64,000 nucleotides of DNA from Cytophagales bacterium CG12_big_fil_rev_8_21_14_0_65_40_12 (GCA_002786855.1 PCUU01000059.1:1-64000); one strand, 5' to 3'; positions 47,102 to 57,016 are shown, numbered from the stretch's first letter. Program-made: numbers and translations. Notes: a model not told the origin generated them from the sequence alone.

Positions 47102-47446
47102 ATGAGAGAATCAGAAATTAAGCTTAGAGTTGTTCTAGACGATGAAAATATACCCGAACAAATTTTCTGGGATGCCACTGAAAAAGAGAGAAAAGGCGAA
47201 GAAGAGACAAAATCTATAAGCCTAAATATTTGGGATCATCAAAACCAAAATACCTTAAGAATCGATCTTTGGGGGAAAGAAATGCCGATTGACGAAATGA
47301 AAAGGTTCTATGTAGATTGCCTTGGTGGCCTTGCTCAAAGCATACTCAATGCTACAGGAGATGAATTCATGTCGACCGCAATGAACAGACTCTGCGATAA
47401 ATTGGTAAAACACCTAGAAGAAGAGCATAAAAACAATCAAGGCTAG
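47102..47446 (+). CDS. gldC: Gliding motility protein GldC
   Basis: A 114-residue GldC-type protein, a small soluble factor linked to gliding motility and widely conserved in Bacteroidota, including non-gliders. Diagnostic blocks are IKLRVVLDDENIPEQIFWDA, SISLNIWDHQNQNTLRIDLW and MKRFYVDCLGGLAQSILNAT. ATG at 47102 (MRESEIKL) is chosen; the frame extends to 47033, but that segment is not family-like. No other gld genes are in the window. Its exact biochemical role is unknown. Confidence 0.92.
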   Translation: MRESEIKLRVVLDDENIPEQIFWDATEKERKGEEETKSISLNIWDHQNQNTLRIDLWGKEMPIDEMKRFYVDCLGGLAQSILNATGDEFMSTAMNRLCDKLVKHLEEEHKNNQG

Positions 47447-47543
47447 ACTCAGTTTCGTTGATGATTAGCTTTCAACTAAGTTAATTTAGTATGCATGACG
47501 AATATTTTTTCTGTCAAAGCCTTTATTAAGTTGCAAAACATTG

Positions 47544-47551
47544 TATTTTTG
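47544..47551 (+). promoter_or_regulatory. Predicted -7 promoter box of the TonB-dependent receptor gene
   Basis: TATTTTTG matches TAnnTTTG, about 74 bp before the ATG at 47625. No convincing -33 box. Confidence 0.5.
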
Positions 47552-47624
47552 AAATACTCTTAACTTTTACAATCTATTTATTTTAAACACCCAAATTTAA
47601 TTTGTCCCAAAAACTCAGACTACG

Positions 47625-50438
47625 ATGATGAATATCAAGAGAATTTTGAAGGGAATGGCATTTGTGTTTCTGATCATGCAAACGATTACATTGCATGGAC
47701 AATCGCAGGTTTCAATCTCTGGCCGGGTTGTCGATGCAGCTTCCGGTGAAAGCCTACCAGGCGTAAACATTAGGGTTAAAGATAAGGTAGTTGGAACCAT
47801 TACCACGGCCAAAGGCGATTTTAGCCTCAAGGTAAATCAGGAGCTTCCACTCACCTTGGTTTTCTCTTATGTTGGATATACACCTCAAGAAATCACAATT
47901 AATGAGGGCTCTGTTGCCAACTTAGAAATTAGAATGGAAGAGCAAGTGCTGTTCGGTCAGGAAGTAGTAGTTTCTGCTTCAAGAATTGAGGAAAGTATCT
48001 TGCAGTCTCCTGTCTCTATTGAAAAGATGGATATTTTGGACATTCAAAATACCGCTGCAGCTTCCTTTTATGAAGGACTTGCTACTTTGAAAGGTGTTGA
48101 CTTTAGTACTCAGAGTTTGACTTTTAAGTCAATTAACACTCGAGGTTTTGGTGCCAATGGTAACACAAGGTTCGTTCAGCTTATTGATGGAATCGATAAC
48201 CAAGCGCCAGGGCTTAACTTCGCAGTAGGTAACATTGTCGGTATCAATGATTTGGACCTAGAATCTGCCGAATTGATTCCTGGAGCAGCTTCTGCTCTTT
48301 ACGGACCAAATGCCATCAACGGTATTTTGCTATTGACTTCTAAAAATCCATTCGAATACCAAGGACTTAGTGTTTATGCCAAAACTGGTGTTAATCATGT
48401 AGACGAAAGAGACGACAACATGTCTATTTACCAAGATTATGGTTTTAGATATGCCAAAGCATTTGACAATAAACTGGCCTTTAAAGTAACTGCCTCTTAT
48501 TTGAAAGCGAATGATTTTAGAGGCGTTGATACCAGAGACCAAGGTTTGGCCACAGCTGGTGTAGTAGAAAGAGGAGCAACTGAAAGAGGTGGCAACCGAT
48601 TCTACGATGGAGTCAATACTTATGGTGATTTTGGAATCACCGTTGGGGCCATAGCCGATGGGGCAATTGCTGGTGGAAACACTTCATTGATTCCCATAAG
48701 AACACTATTGCCAGACGGCCAAGCTGGATTCTTCACTCCTACTGGGTTTAGCGAAGCTTCTTTCGTTGACAATACAACAGAAAGTATCAAAATCGGTGGT
48801 GCACTTCACTACAGAATTAACGATAACCTAGAGATTTTCGGACAAGTGAATTATGGTTCAGGTAGTACAGTTTATACTGCCAATGATAGGTTCATATTAG
48901 ACAATTTCAGCATCACCACAGGAAAATTAGAATTGAAAGGCTCTAATTTCTATGTAAGGGCTTACACCACACAAGAAAACTCTGGCGATAGTTATGCGGC
49001 CAATACCTTGGCTTCTTTGATCAATCAGCAGACCTATCTTGCGCCTTACTTAGGAACATTTGCAGGCGCGAGATTATCTGGTGCAACCATTGACCAATCT
49101 CATGCTGCTGCTCGCGCTGCTGCTGATGCTGCCCAACCGCAACCAGGTAGCGATGCCTTCAATACCTTAGCCCAAACGATAAGATCAACACCTATTTCTC
49201 AAGGAGGAGCTTTATTCTTAGATAAATCAGATTTGTATCATGTAGAAGGAAGCTGGGATTTGAGCGAGCAAATTGATTTCGCGGATGTGGTAGTTGGTGC
49301 CAACTTCAGACAATATAGCCTCAACTCTGGGGGAACGCTTTTCGCACTTGAAAACAATGGTGATGAAGTTAGCTATTCAGAATACGGAGCTTACTTACAG
49401 GCTTCAAAAAGCCTGGCCAACGACAATCTCAAATTGCAAGGTTCTGTTCGTTACGATAAAAACGAATTCTTTAAAGGTCAACTTTCACCAAGAATTTCGG
49501 CTGTAGGTACGCTGGGAGGAAATCACAACATCAGAGGTTCATTCCAAAGAGGTTTTAGAATCCCGACTACTCAGGACCAATTCATTGACTTGGACGTTGT
49601 GACCAGAAGATTAATTGGTAGCAACGACTTATTGGTGAATCGTTATAATTTCCTAACCAACACTGTCTATTCAACTGCCAGCGTAAGTGCTGCAAGAGCT
49701 GCGGGTGATCCGTCACTGCTACAAATCGAAACTAGGGTTGGAAATGAATTTAAGACTGAAAAAGTAAACACTTTCGAAGTAGGCTATAAAGGTCTTTTTG
49801 CGAATGGTAAGCTTTTAGTAGATGCTTATTATTACTACAGCATTTACAATGACTTTATTGCAGAAATTGACTTTACTCAGGCAGTTCCAAATGGTTTAAC
49901 TAACCCTAACCCAGATGCTAATTCTCCTGCTCAGCGTCAAGCCATTGTGAATGGATCTGTAAGAACACAACGTTACGGCTTCGATATCAACACTGACGGT
50001 AATGTTGAATCTCAAGGTTGGGCACTTCAATTAGATTACCAAATCGGTAACGGTTTTGAAATTGGAGGTAACGTTGCTTACAATGAGTTAATTTCTCAAG
50101 ATGACTTGTTAGCGCAAGGTTTCCAAGCGAGCTACAACACGCCTAAATACAGATACAACCTGAAGTTTGCCAATCGTAAGTTGACCAAAAAACTAGGTTT
50201 CAATGTCACTTATAGATGGCAGCAAGCCTTCTTGTGGGAATCTTCTTTCGGAACAGGTGTGATTCCAGAATTTGGAACACTTGATGCTCAAATCAGTTAC
50301 AGAATCCCAGAATGGAAATCAATTGTGAAATTAGGTGCAAGTAATCTTTTGAATGAAAGATATACCACCTCATTTGGTAACCCTTCGCTAGGAGGAATCT
50401 ACTACGTACAAATCACGTTTGATGAATTCTTTAAATAA
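47625..50438 (+). CDS. TonB-dependent outer-membrane receptor
   Basis: A 937-residue outer-membrane protein. After a signal peptide (residues 1-26, ending LHGQ) comes a carboxypeptidase-D regulatory-like domain (about 29-105: SISGRVVDAASGESLPGVNI). The plug begins EVVVSASRIEESILQSPVSI and contains NTRGFGANGNTRFVQLIDGI. The rest is a 22-strand-type barrel ending GIYYVQITFDEFFK. There is no SusD partner; instead an SGNH lipoprotein gene follows 6 bp later. The substrate is unknown; lipids or esters are an inference from that neighbour. Confidence 0.93.
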   Translation: MMNIKRILKGMAFVFLIMQTITLHGQSQVSISGRVVDAASGESLPGVNIRVKDKVVGTITTAKGDFSLKVNQELPLTLVFSYVGYTPQEITINEGSVANLEIRMEEQVLFGQEVVVSASRIEESILQSPVSIEKMDILDIQNTAAASFYEGLATLKGVDFSTQSLTFKSINTRGFGANGNTRFVQLIDGIDNQAPGLNFAVGNIVGINDLDLESAELIPGAASALYGPNAINGILLLTSKNPFEYQGLSVYAKTGVNHVDERDDNMSIYQDYGFRYAKAFDNKLAFKVTASYLKANDFRGVDTRDQGLATAGVVERGATERGGNRFYDGVNTYGDFGITVGAIADGAIAGGNTSLIPIRTLLPDGQAGFFTPTGFSEASFVDNTTESIKIGGALHYRINDNLEIFGQVNYGSGSTVYTANDRFILDNFSITTGKLELKGSNFYVRAYTTQENSGDSYAANTLASLINQQTYLAPYLGTFAGARLSGATIDQSHAAARAAADAAQPQPGSDAFNTLAQTIRSTPISQGGALFLDKSDLYHVEGSWDLSEQIDFADVVVGANFRQYSLNSGGTLFALENNGDEVSYSEYGAYLQASKSLANDNLKLQGSVRYDKNEFFKGQLSPRISAVGTLGGNHNIRGSFQRGFRIPTTQDQFIDLDVVTRRLIGSNDLLVNRYNFLTNTVYSTASVSAARAAGDPSLLQIETRVGNEFKTEKVNTFEVGYKGLFANGKLLVDAYYYYSIYNDFIAEIDFTQAVPNGLTNPNPDANSPAQRQAIVNGSVRTQRYGFDINTDGNVESQGWALQLDYQIGNGFEIGGNVAYNELISQDDLLAQGFQASYNTPKYRYNLKFANRKLTKKLGFNVTYRWQQAFLWESSFGTGVIPEFGTLDAQISYRIPEWKSIVKLGASNLLNERYTTSFGNPSLGGIYYVQITFDEFFK

Positions 50439-50444
50439 ATCGAC

Positions 50445-52061
50445 ATGACCATGAAAAAATTTAAAATATACTTCTTAGCGTTCTTGGCCTCAGCCATAAT
50501 GTTCACTTCTTGTGATGAAGATGACGTGTTGATCGACCAAAGAAAAGCTGACAATCCGCTACCAGATACTTCTGTTACTGGTGACCCAGGTACAGCAAAT
50601 CTTTCGAAATACGTGAGTATTGGCAATTCGCTTACTGCTGGTTTTATGGATGGCGCTCTTTATACCAATGGACAGGCCAATTCATTCCCTAACATGCTGG
50701 CTGCTCAATTCCAGGTTTCAGGCGTTGGAGGCGGTGCATTCAACCAACCAGACATCAATTCAGCGAATGGATACTCAGGAATGGGTCCTAACAATACCAT
50801 CTTAGGTAGATTGGTATTAGACCTTTCCATTCCAGGCCCAGTACCCACCCAAGGTGAATTACCAACTGCCTATACAGGCAATAAAGCAGCATTGAACAAC
50901 TTTGGTGTTCCGGGTATGCGTTTAGTCGATATTGCCGATGCTAGTTTCGCAGGACGAAATCCACTTTTCGCTCGCTTTGCTTCAGCTCCAGGCACTAAAT
51001 CGGTGCTAGAAGAAGTATTAACAGCACAGCCGACTTTCTACACTTTCTGGTTGGGCAATAACGATGTATTGGGATATGCTGCCGGTGGTGGTGTGGACGA
51101 TGCTTTAATCACTTCTAACGGAAATTTCCAAAACGCTTTGGTCACCTCTTTGGGTGCGATGACGCAAGCAGGCGCTAAAGGAATCGTGCTATCTCTTCCT
51201 CCTATCGTTTTAACTCCTTACTTTAGGGCCGTTAGATGGAATGCACTACCTCTAAATGCTGCTCAAGTAAGCCAATTGAATCCAGCTTTTGCAGGCTTAA
51301 ACCAAGTTTTAGATGGACTTGCCGCAAATCAATTGATTAGCGCTGCGGAAGCTGCTAAAAGAAAAGTAGTTTATCAAGTAGGTACCAACCCGATTCTAAT
51401 GTTTGATAAAGACTTGGAGGATTTGGGGCCTAAATTTGATATTCTTGTAGCCGTTCAAGCAATTACACCAGCACAAAGAGCTGCCATAGAACCTTACAGA
51501 CAATCAAGACCTGCTACTTCTAGCGACCTTCCAACCTTCCTTGCAGCTAGCGAAATTGGTAGAGTGATTGGAGGCAATGCTAGTTTGCTTTCAGGAATTT
51601 CAGTGCCAATTGGCGATAGATTTGTTCTCTCTGCAAACGAAGTGGTGAAAACCGTTACGGCAAGAGCTACTTATAATGGTATCATTAAAGGGGTAGTAGA
51701 TCAAATTAACTCTCAAGCGGCTGGTGCAATTACCATTGTGGATGTGCAGCCTACGTTTGCTGATTTGTTCGGCTTAACTCCTGCGCTAGCACAACAACTG
51801 GCCCTAGGATTAGGCTTAGATGCTGGTGCTGCCGCGGCTTCTCAGGCAAGAGCCGATGGAACTTTAGGAATAAGTATAGAAGGCAAAACCCTTGCTCCAG
51901 ACTTTGGCCCTAATGGTGTGTTCTCTGTGGATGGTATCCATCCAAATCCAAGAGGCAGCGCTATTATTGCCAATCTAATCATTGAAAAAATGAATGCTAC
52001 TTACGGTTCAACCATCCCAACAGTTGGTGTTTTAGCGAAACGTGGTATATTAGTCAATTAA
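50445..52061 (+). CDS. SGNH/GDSL hydrolase lipoprotein
   Basis: A 538-residue lipoprotein with a signal peptide ending FTSC followed by DEDDVLID, an acidic start suggesting surface exposure. SGNH blocks are YVSIGNSLTAGFMDG (catalytic Ser, near residue 62), TFWLGNNDVLGYA (near 200) and VDGIHPNPRGSAIIAN (catalytic Asp/His, near 500). Ala-rich insertions lie between them, making it longer than usual. Such enzymes cleave esters of lipids or sugars. It is co-transcribed with the receptor gene (6-bp gap) and followed by a terminator. Confidence 0.9.
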   Translation: MTMKKFKIYFLAFLASAIMFTSCDEDDVLIDQRKADNPLPDTSVTGDPGTANLSKYVSIGNSLTAGFMDGALYTNGQANSFPNMLAAQFQVSGVGGGAFNQPDINSANGYSGMGPNNTILGRLVLDLSIPGPVPTQGELPTAYTGNKAALNNFGVPGMRLVDIADASFAGRNPLFARFASAPGTKSVLEEVLTAQPTFYTFWLGNNDVLGYAAGGGVDDALITSNGNFQNALVTSLGAMTQAGAKGIVLSLPPIVLTPYFRAVRWNALPLNAAQVSQLNPAFAGLNQVLDGLAANQLISAAEAAKRKVVYQVGTNPILMFDKDLEDLGPKFDILVAVQAITPAQRAAIEPYRQSRPATSSDLPTFLAASEIGRVIGGNASLLSGISVPIGDRFVLSANEVVKTVTARATYNGIIKGVVDQINSQAAGAITIVDVQPTFADLFGLTPALAQQLALGLGLDAGAAAASQARADGTLGISIEGKTLAPDFGPNGVFSVDGIHPNPRGSAIIANLIIEKMNATYGSTIPTVGVLAKRGILVN

Positions 52062-52084
52062 ATTTTTCCTTTTCAACCAAAACT

Positions 52085-52117
52085 AAAAGAGCGGGAAGTG
52101 ATTCTCGCTCTTTTTTT
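52085..52117 (+). terminator. Rho-independent terminator after the SGNH gene
   Basis: AGAGCGGGA pairs with TCTCGCTCT (one wobble) around AGTGAT, followed by a run of T to 52117. Confidence 0.88.
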
Positions 52118-52151
52118 ATGCCTACTACTTTAAATCTTCCTCATAAAAATA

Positions 52152-52180
52152 GTGCCCAGAAGACGTATTCTTCTGGGCAC
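52152..52180. repeat. Strong perfect hairpin of unknown role
   Basis: GTGCCCAGAAGA (52152-52163) and TCTTCTGGGCAC (52169-52180) form a 12-bp perfect stem with a 5-nt loop and no T-run on the plus strand. It may be an extragenic repeat or a second terminator read from the other strand. Confidence 0.6.
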
Positions 52181-52429
52181 ACCTCAACCAAATAGATAAA
52201 TAACCATCAACTTCACAATCCAACAAGATCTTTATTTATAATCTTCAAACTCAGTATTGCAAAGGAGTCACCAAAAAGAGGATTTGATTTTAAGTTACTG
52301 AATACCAGTATATTAATTAAATTTTAGGCGATAAATGGGTCCTTCAATTGATCCATGTATAGAATTTAATCCCACAATGGGAATCAATATTGCACGCCCA
52401 ATACGATAAGCACTTTGAACATTTCTATC

Positions 52430-52437
52430 TACTTTTG
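52430..52437 (+). promoter_or_regulatory. Predicted -7 promoter box of kdsB
   Basis: TACTTTTG matches TAnnTTTG and lies 18 bp before ATG 52456. Because the frame of kdsB is open from 52390, this box inside that extension supports the later start. Confidence 0.55.
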
Positions 52438-52455
52438 CTGAAAGCCACTGAAAAA

Positions 52456-53202
52456 ATGAAAGCTGTTGCCATGATCCCTGCTCGCTATGCGGCAAGTCGA
52501 TTTCCAGGAAAACTTATGGCCGATTTAGAGGGAAGATCTGTGATTCTAAGGACCTATCAAGCCACGGTTGCCACGCAATTATTTTCAGAAGTCTATGTGG
52601 TTACTGACAGTGAAATTATCAAAGCCGAAATCAGGCATCATGGCGGCAAAGTAATCATGAGTAGGGAACAGCATGAAAGCGGAAGCGATCGCATTGCCGA
52701 AGCCGCTGAAAACATAGATGCCGACATTATCATCAATGTTCAGGGGGATGAGCCCTTTACTCAGACGGATACTCTTAAAAAACTATTGGAAGTTTTTGAA
52801 TCCGATACAAAGAAGGAGATTGATTTGGCATCTCCCATGAAACGGATGGTGCTCCAAGAGCAAATTCAAAATCCTAACAATGTCAAAGTGATTGTGGACC
52901 AAAGTGATTTCGCCATTTACTTTTCAAGGTCACCAATCCCCTACCCGAGGAATCAAGAAATTGAAATCCCTTATTTCAAACATATTGGCATTTATGCCTT
53001 CAGAAAAGAAGCGCTGCTGGAATTTAAAAAAACACCCATGACACCCTTAGAATCCGCGGAGAAAATTGAATGCATCCGCTATTTAGAGACGGGTAAAAAA
53101 ATCAAGATGGTAGAAATTGAGCATGTCGGAATCTCCATCGATTCGCCAGAAGATCTTCAAATGGCAAAGGAATATTTGACGACTGTCAACAAAATCAACT
53201 AA
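52456..53202 (+). CDS. kdsB: 3-deoxy-manno-octulosonate cytidylyltransferase
   Basis: A 248-residue CMP-Kdo synthetase that activates Kdo for lipopolysaccharide core. Motifs: [19 protein letters not shown] at the start, [35 protein letters not shown]-like [11 protein letters not shown] and [16 protein letters not shown], and the C-terminal [13 protein letters not shown] 52456 is chosen because [11 protein letters not shown] is the family start, and a promoter-like box precedes it. Other LPS genes are not nearby. tpx follows after 28 bp. Confidence 0.95.
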   Translation: MKAVAMIPARYAASRFPGKLMADLEGRSVILRTYQATVATQLFSEVYVVTDSEIIKAEIRHHGGKVIMSREQHESGSDRIAEAAENIDADIIINVQGDEPFTQTDTLKKLLEVFESDTKKEIDLASPMKRMVLQEQIQNPNNVKVIVDQSDFAIYFSRSPIPYPRNQEIEIPYFKHIGIYAFRKEALLEFKKTPMTPLESAEKIECIRYLETGKKIKMVEIEHVGISIDSPEDLQMAKEYLTTVNKIN

Positions 53203-53230
53203 GTTCAGTTTTAAAAGAAAAAGAAAATTT

Positions 53231-53731
53231 ATGAGCAAAATTACATTAGGAGGCAATCCAATCAATACATCAGGCGAACTGCCTAAGGTTGGTGAAAATG
53301 CCAAGGCATTTCATCTCACCAAAGTCGATCTATCTCAACTTACCCTAGAGGAGCTCAAGGGGTCGAAAGTTGTGCTGAATATTTTTCCAAGTGTGGACAC
53401 TCAGGTTTGCGCTACTTCTGTGAGAAAATTCAACGAGCAAGCCGCAGCGTTGGAAAACACCAAAGTAGTTTGTGTTTCAAGGGACTTGCCTTTTGCTCAG
53501 GCCCGTTTTTGTGGCGCTGAAGGTATCAAAAACGTGATCATGGCGTCAGATTATGCTTCGGGTCAGTTTGGAAAAGACTATGGATTGGAAATTATCGATC
53601 CACCTTTTATGAGCCTTCATTCGCGCGTGATTGTGGTAATTGATGAAAACGGAAAGATCGTTTATACAGAGCAAGTACCTGAAATAGCCGATGAACCGAA
53701 TTACGAAAAAGCAATCGCTGCTATCAAATAA
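53231..53731 (+). CDS. tpx: Thiol peroxidase (Tpx)
   Basis: A 166-residue atypical 2-Cys peroxiredoxin that reduces peroxides with thioredoxin. The peroxidatic Cys60 lies in FPSVDTQVCATSVRKF and the resolving Cys94 in ARFCGAEGIKNV; DLPFAQARFCG is the diagnostic Tpx block. An extra Cys81 is present in VVCVSRDLP. Lacks a signal peptide. Followed by a terminator at 53735. Two thioredoxins or thioredoxin-like genes in the window could supply electrons. Confidence 0.95.
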   Translation: MSKITLGGNPINTSGELPKVGENAKAFHLTKVDLSQLTLEELKGSKVVLNIFPSVDTQVCATSVRKFNEQAAALENTKVVCVSRDLPFAQARFCGAEGIKNVIMASDYASGQFGKDYGLEIIDPPFMSLHSRVIVVIDENGKIVYTEQVPEIADEPNYEKAIAAIK

Positions 53732-53734
53732 TTG

Positions 53735-53760
53735 AAAGTCCTCCAAAGAGGACTTTTTTT
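53735..53760 (+). terminator. Rho-independent terminator of tpx
   Basis: AAAGTCCTC (53735-53743) pairs with GAGGACTTT (53748-53756) around CAAA, followed by T to 53760. Confidence 0.92.
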
Positions 53761-53936
53761 ACCCTCTTCTTCTACGAGAAAAAGCCAAAGCGCTGTGCTT
53801 CACGATAAGCTAAAAGACAGCGTGACTGCATTCGTATCGCTCATCCCAAGCTTTATCTATTCAATCTTACCAATAACATTTTATCAAGATGGTATTTAGG
53901 TTTAATTTCTTAGTTTAAAGCATTGAAACGCGAATT

Positions 53937-54821
53937 ATGGAAAGAAGAAAATTTATTCAGAAATCTGCCCTCGGAGCGGCAGGAATTTTAGCAGCGACCC
54001 CGCTACTTTCAAGTGTGATGACAGAAAAAATTCAATCCTTTGGTTTCCAAGTGTACACCGTGCGCGATGTAATCCAAAAGGACATGGAGGGCACCTTGAA
54101 AACCCTCAAAAAAGCGGGCTACGATTATGCGGAATTTTTTGATTTTGGCGGTGGGAAAATTTTAGGCAAGCCTATTGCCGAAGCCAAGAAAATTATTGAG
54201 AAATCTAAAATTGATGTCAAAAGTATTCATGTGATGACAGGTGCTCAAGCACCAAAAATGACGGGTTCTTTGATCAATGAATGGCAAAAAGGCGTTGATG
54301 ACGCAGCTGAACTAGGTGCTGAATACCTGGCCTGTGCCTACTTATTGGACTTTGAAAGAAAAACCCTTGACCAATACAAGCAATTGGCGGAGCTCTTCAA
54401 CAAAGCGGGCGAGGCCTGTAAAAAATCAGGAATCCAATTCGCTTATCATAATCATGATTTCGAGTTTCAGGCCATTGATGGCGTAATTCCTTACGACCTA
54501 TTGCTCAGCGAAACGGATGAAGACCTCGTTAAAATGGAGCTCGATATCTATTGGGTACGCTATGCTGAATTAGACCCTATTAAGATTTTCCAGAAGAACC
54601 CTAAGCGTTATCCATTATGGCACGTGAAAGACATGGAGCTCGACAATAACCATGTGATGACAGAGGTGGGCAACGGAATTATTGACTACAAGCAATTATT
54701 TGCTCACGAAGCAGACGCTGGTTTGAAATACTTCTTTGTGGAGCAAGACAGAAACTGGAAAGTTGACCCTATAACTAGTTTAAAAACTAGTATTAAACAC
54801 CTTAAAGGAATTAATTACTAG
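53937..54821 (+). CDS. Exported sugar phosphate isomerase/epimerase-like TIM barrel protein
   Basis: A 294-residue xylose-isomerase-like TIM barrel. The N-terminus MERRKFIQKSALGAAGIL is a Tat-like signal (single RR), so it is probably exported. Barrel motifs include FQVYTVRDVIQKDMEGTLK, YAEFFDFGG, GIQFAYHNHDFEF (metal His), VKMELDIYWVRYAELDPI (metal Glu and Asp) and YPLWHVKDMEL. The C-terminal EQDRNWKVDPI carries another acidic ligand. The substrate is unknown. A terminator follows at 54841. Confidence 0.88.
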   Translation: MERRKFIQKSALGAAGILAATPLLSSVMTEKIQSFGFQVYTVRDVIQKDMEGTLKTLKKAGYDYAEFFDFGGGKILGKPIAEAKKIIEKSKIDVKSIHVMTGAQAPKMTGSLINEWQKGVDDAAELGAEYLACAYLLDFERKTLDQYKQLAELFNKAGEACKKSGIQFAYHNHDFEFQAIDGVIPYDLLLSETDEDLVKMELDIYWVRYAELDPIKIFQKNPKRYPLWHVKDMELDNNHVMTEVGNGIIDYKQLFAHEADAGLKYFFVEQDRNWKVDPITSLKTSIKHLKGINY

Positions 54822-54840
54822 CACTAGGCAACCCAACATT

Positions 54841-54880
54841 AAGGCCACAATGACTCCATCGTTGTGGCCTTTTTATTTTT
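54841..54880 (+). terminator. Rho-independent terminator
   Basis: AAGGCCACAA (54841-54850) pairs with TTGTGGCCTT (54862-54871), followed by TTT-A-TTTTT. Confidence 0.9.
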
Positions 54881-55009
54881 AGCCCGCTCCTCAGCCTAGC
54901 TGTATTATTGGCTACACAATTCACTCCTATCCTACCAACCAAATCAAAAGTATTGTTCTCATGCTTGCTATTGATTAGATTGTTCAACTAAACCATTAAC
55001 CAAATAGCA

Positions 55010-56965
55010 ATGAAAAATATCACGAGAGTCCTTTGCATGGTCGCTTTGCTTTTTCCACTTGGGCTTTTTGCCCAAAAAGAAATTATCATTGAACCAGCGA
55101 CACTGACCATGGAGGTTGGTCAATCCAAGCAATTAAATGCTTATGTAATGGAGAATGGCAAAAAGTTGGACGAGGACGTCAACATAGTTTCTCGGGCCAG
55201 AAGAGCCCTATCCATTGATTCTACCAAAATGGCCTATGCCATAGCGCCTGGCGTTCACAATATTATCGCCATTGCAGCCGGTGTAAGAAAAGACTTTACC
55301 ATTACAGTGAATTATCCTGCCTTGGCCGAAATTAAAATCGAAGAAATACCAGAAAAAATCTACGCTGGCACTCCTATCGAATTAAAAGTAAAAGTAATTG
55401 ACAAATCAGGTGCCGTGCGCGACAATGTAGATGTCACTTTTGAAACGAAATCTGCAACCATCGCCAATGTTGATGCATTTGGAATGGTGAACACCATGGT
55501 GCCAGGCAAGGCGACCATCACGGCAAAAGCAGAAGGCATTAGCAATACAATCACCGTCAATGTGGTCAAGAATCCAATCGTTTCTATCCAATTGGATGCC
55601 GAAGGAAATGAAGCCAGAACAGGAGATGTATTCCATTTTAAAGCAAAAGCGCTGGATAAAAATGGCAATGAAATCACAGATGCTCCCATCTATTTTTCAT
55701 TCAATGGAAAATCTGATAACGTTTCGCAAAGCGCATCGGGCTTGATCAAACAAGACGGTCGCTTTGTTGCAGACGAAGCTGGGAGATACGTAATCACTGC
55801 TTCTTGCGGAGTGGCTTCAGCTTCAAAAACTGTGAAAATCACAGCCAGAGAGGTCGCTCGAAAAATTGAATTGGTTGGTCACGGTTCAGTGAGCGATAAG
55901 CATACCTCTGACTTTTGGGTTTGGGAAGGTGTAGACGGTAGAGACTATGCCGTAACAGGCACCTGGGGTGCAGATGGAACAGCCTACTTCTGGGATGTGA
56001 CCGATCCTGCCAGTATTTTTAAAATTGACTCTGTTCAAGTGGATGCAAGGACCGTGAATGACGTGAAAATCTCTGAGGATGGAAAAATTTGTGTGATCAG
56101 CCGAGAAGGCGCTTCGAATCGTAAAAATGGTTTGGTCATCATCGATGTTACCAATCCTCGTGACGTAGAAATCCTTTCTACTTTTGACGAAAACATGACA
56201 GGTGGTGTACACAATGTATTCATCGACAAAGGCTATGTTTATGCCCTAAGTGGTGGACAAAAATACTATGCTATCAATATCAAAGATCCAAGAAAGCCCT
56301 TTGCAGTTTCTAAATTTGAGCTAGATACGCCAGGCCATGCCATTCATGATGTTTGGGTAGAAGACGGCATTGCTTATTCATCAAACTGGGGCGATGGAAT
56401 TCAATTGGTAGATGTAGGCAATGGCATTGCAGGCGGTTCACCTGAAAACCCTAAGCAATTCGCTAGCTACGCGTATCCTAACAAAGCCAATCACGCGGCC
56501 TTCCCATTCAGAAGCCCATCCACTGGTAAGTTTTATGTCATTGGTGGAGATGAAATCTTCCCTTATGGCTTGAATATGGAGGGCCCAAACATGGCGGGTG
56601 GTTATTTACACGTAATTGACTTCACAGACCTTGATAATCCTGAAGAAATCGCTCGTTTTGAAATACCCTATGCTGGTTCTCATAACTTCTGGATTGAAGG
56701 AGAAACCCTATATGTGGCCTTTTATAATGGAGGCGTAAGAGTGGTTGACCTTAGCGGAGAGCTAATGGGAGATTTGAGAAAGCAAGGCAGAGAAATCGCC
56801 TGGATTATCCCTAATGATCCGAAAGGCTATGTACCCAACGCCCCTTTCACTTGGGGTGCGCAGGTGCATAAAGGACATGTTTTCTATTCTGACTGGAACA
56901 GTGGATTATGGTCTGCCAAAGTTGAGCCTGAAAAGCCAAAAGCAACCAAAATTCAGAGCAAGTAA
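55010..56965 (+). CDS. Secreted protein with Ig-like repeats and LVIVD beta-propeller
   Basis: A 651-residue exported protein (signal peptide 1-21, ending LFAQ). Residues about 25-280 are three or more bacterial Ig-like (Big_2-type) domains (TLTMEVGQSKQLNAYVMENG, VTFETKSATIANVDAFGMV, GKATITAKAEG). Residues about 285-640 form a propeller of LVIVD-type repeats (LVIIDVTNPRDVEIL, YAINIKDPRKPFAVSKFEL, YLHVIDFTDLDNPEEIARFE, VVDLSGELMG). The function is unknown; adhesion or a periplasmic scaffold role is inference. The following gene encodes another secreted propeller. Confidence 0.85.
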   Translation: MKNITRVLCMVALLFPLGLFAQKEIIIEPATLTMEVGQSKQLNAYVMENGKKLDEDVNIVSRARRALSIDSTKMAYAIAPGVHNIIAIAAGVRKDFTITVNYPALAEIKIEEIPEKIYAGTPIELKVKVIDKSGAVRDNVDVTFETKSATIANVDAFGMVNTMVPGKATITAKAEGISNTITVNVVKNPIVSIQLDAEGNEARTGDVFHFKAKALDKNGNEITDAPIYFSFNGKSDNVSQSASGLIKQDGRFVADEAGRYVITASCGVASASKTVKITAREVARKIELVGHGSVSDKHTSDFWVWEGVDGRDYAVTGTWGADGTAYFWDVTDPASIFKIDSVQVDARTVNDVKISEDGKICVISREGASNRKNGLVIIDVTNPRDVEILSTFDENMTGGVHNVFIDKGYVYALSGGQKYYAINIKDPRKPFAVSKFELDTPGHAIHDVWVEDGIAYSSNWGDGIQLVDVGNGIAGGSPENPKQFASYAYPNKANHAAFPFRSPSTGKFYVIGGDEIFPYGLNMEGPNMAGGYLHVIDFTDLDNPEEIARFEIPYAGSHNFWIEGETLYVAFYNGGVRVVDLSGELMGDLRKQGREIAWIIPNDPKGYVPNAPFTWGAQVHKGHVFYSDWNSGLWSAKVEPEKPKATKIQSK

Positions 56966-56977
56966 ATTAATTTGAGG

Positions 56978-57016
56978 TTTGATCTTGCCGCAACTTGAAG
57001 TTGCGACAAGATCAAA
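56978..57016 (+). terminator. Nested hairpin, probable terminator
   Basis: TTTGATCTTG pairs with CAAGATCAAA, enclosing CGCAAC/GTTGCG. It has no clear T-run downstream, so termination is less certain than its stability suggests. Confidence 0.6.

Larger units (their letters stand above)
52062..52455. other. Intergenic region with two hairpins
   Basis: Contains the terminator at 52085-52117 and a 12-bp perfect hairpin at 52152-52180. The rest (about 52181-52429) shows no gene or clear signal until the kdsB promoter box at 52430. Confidence 0.7.
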
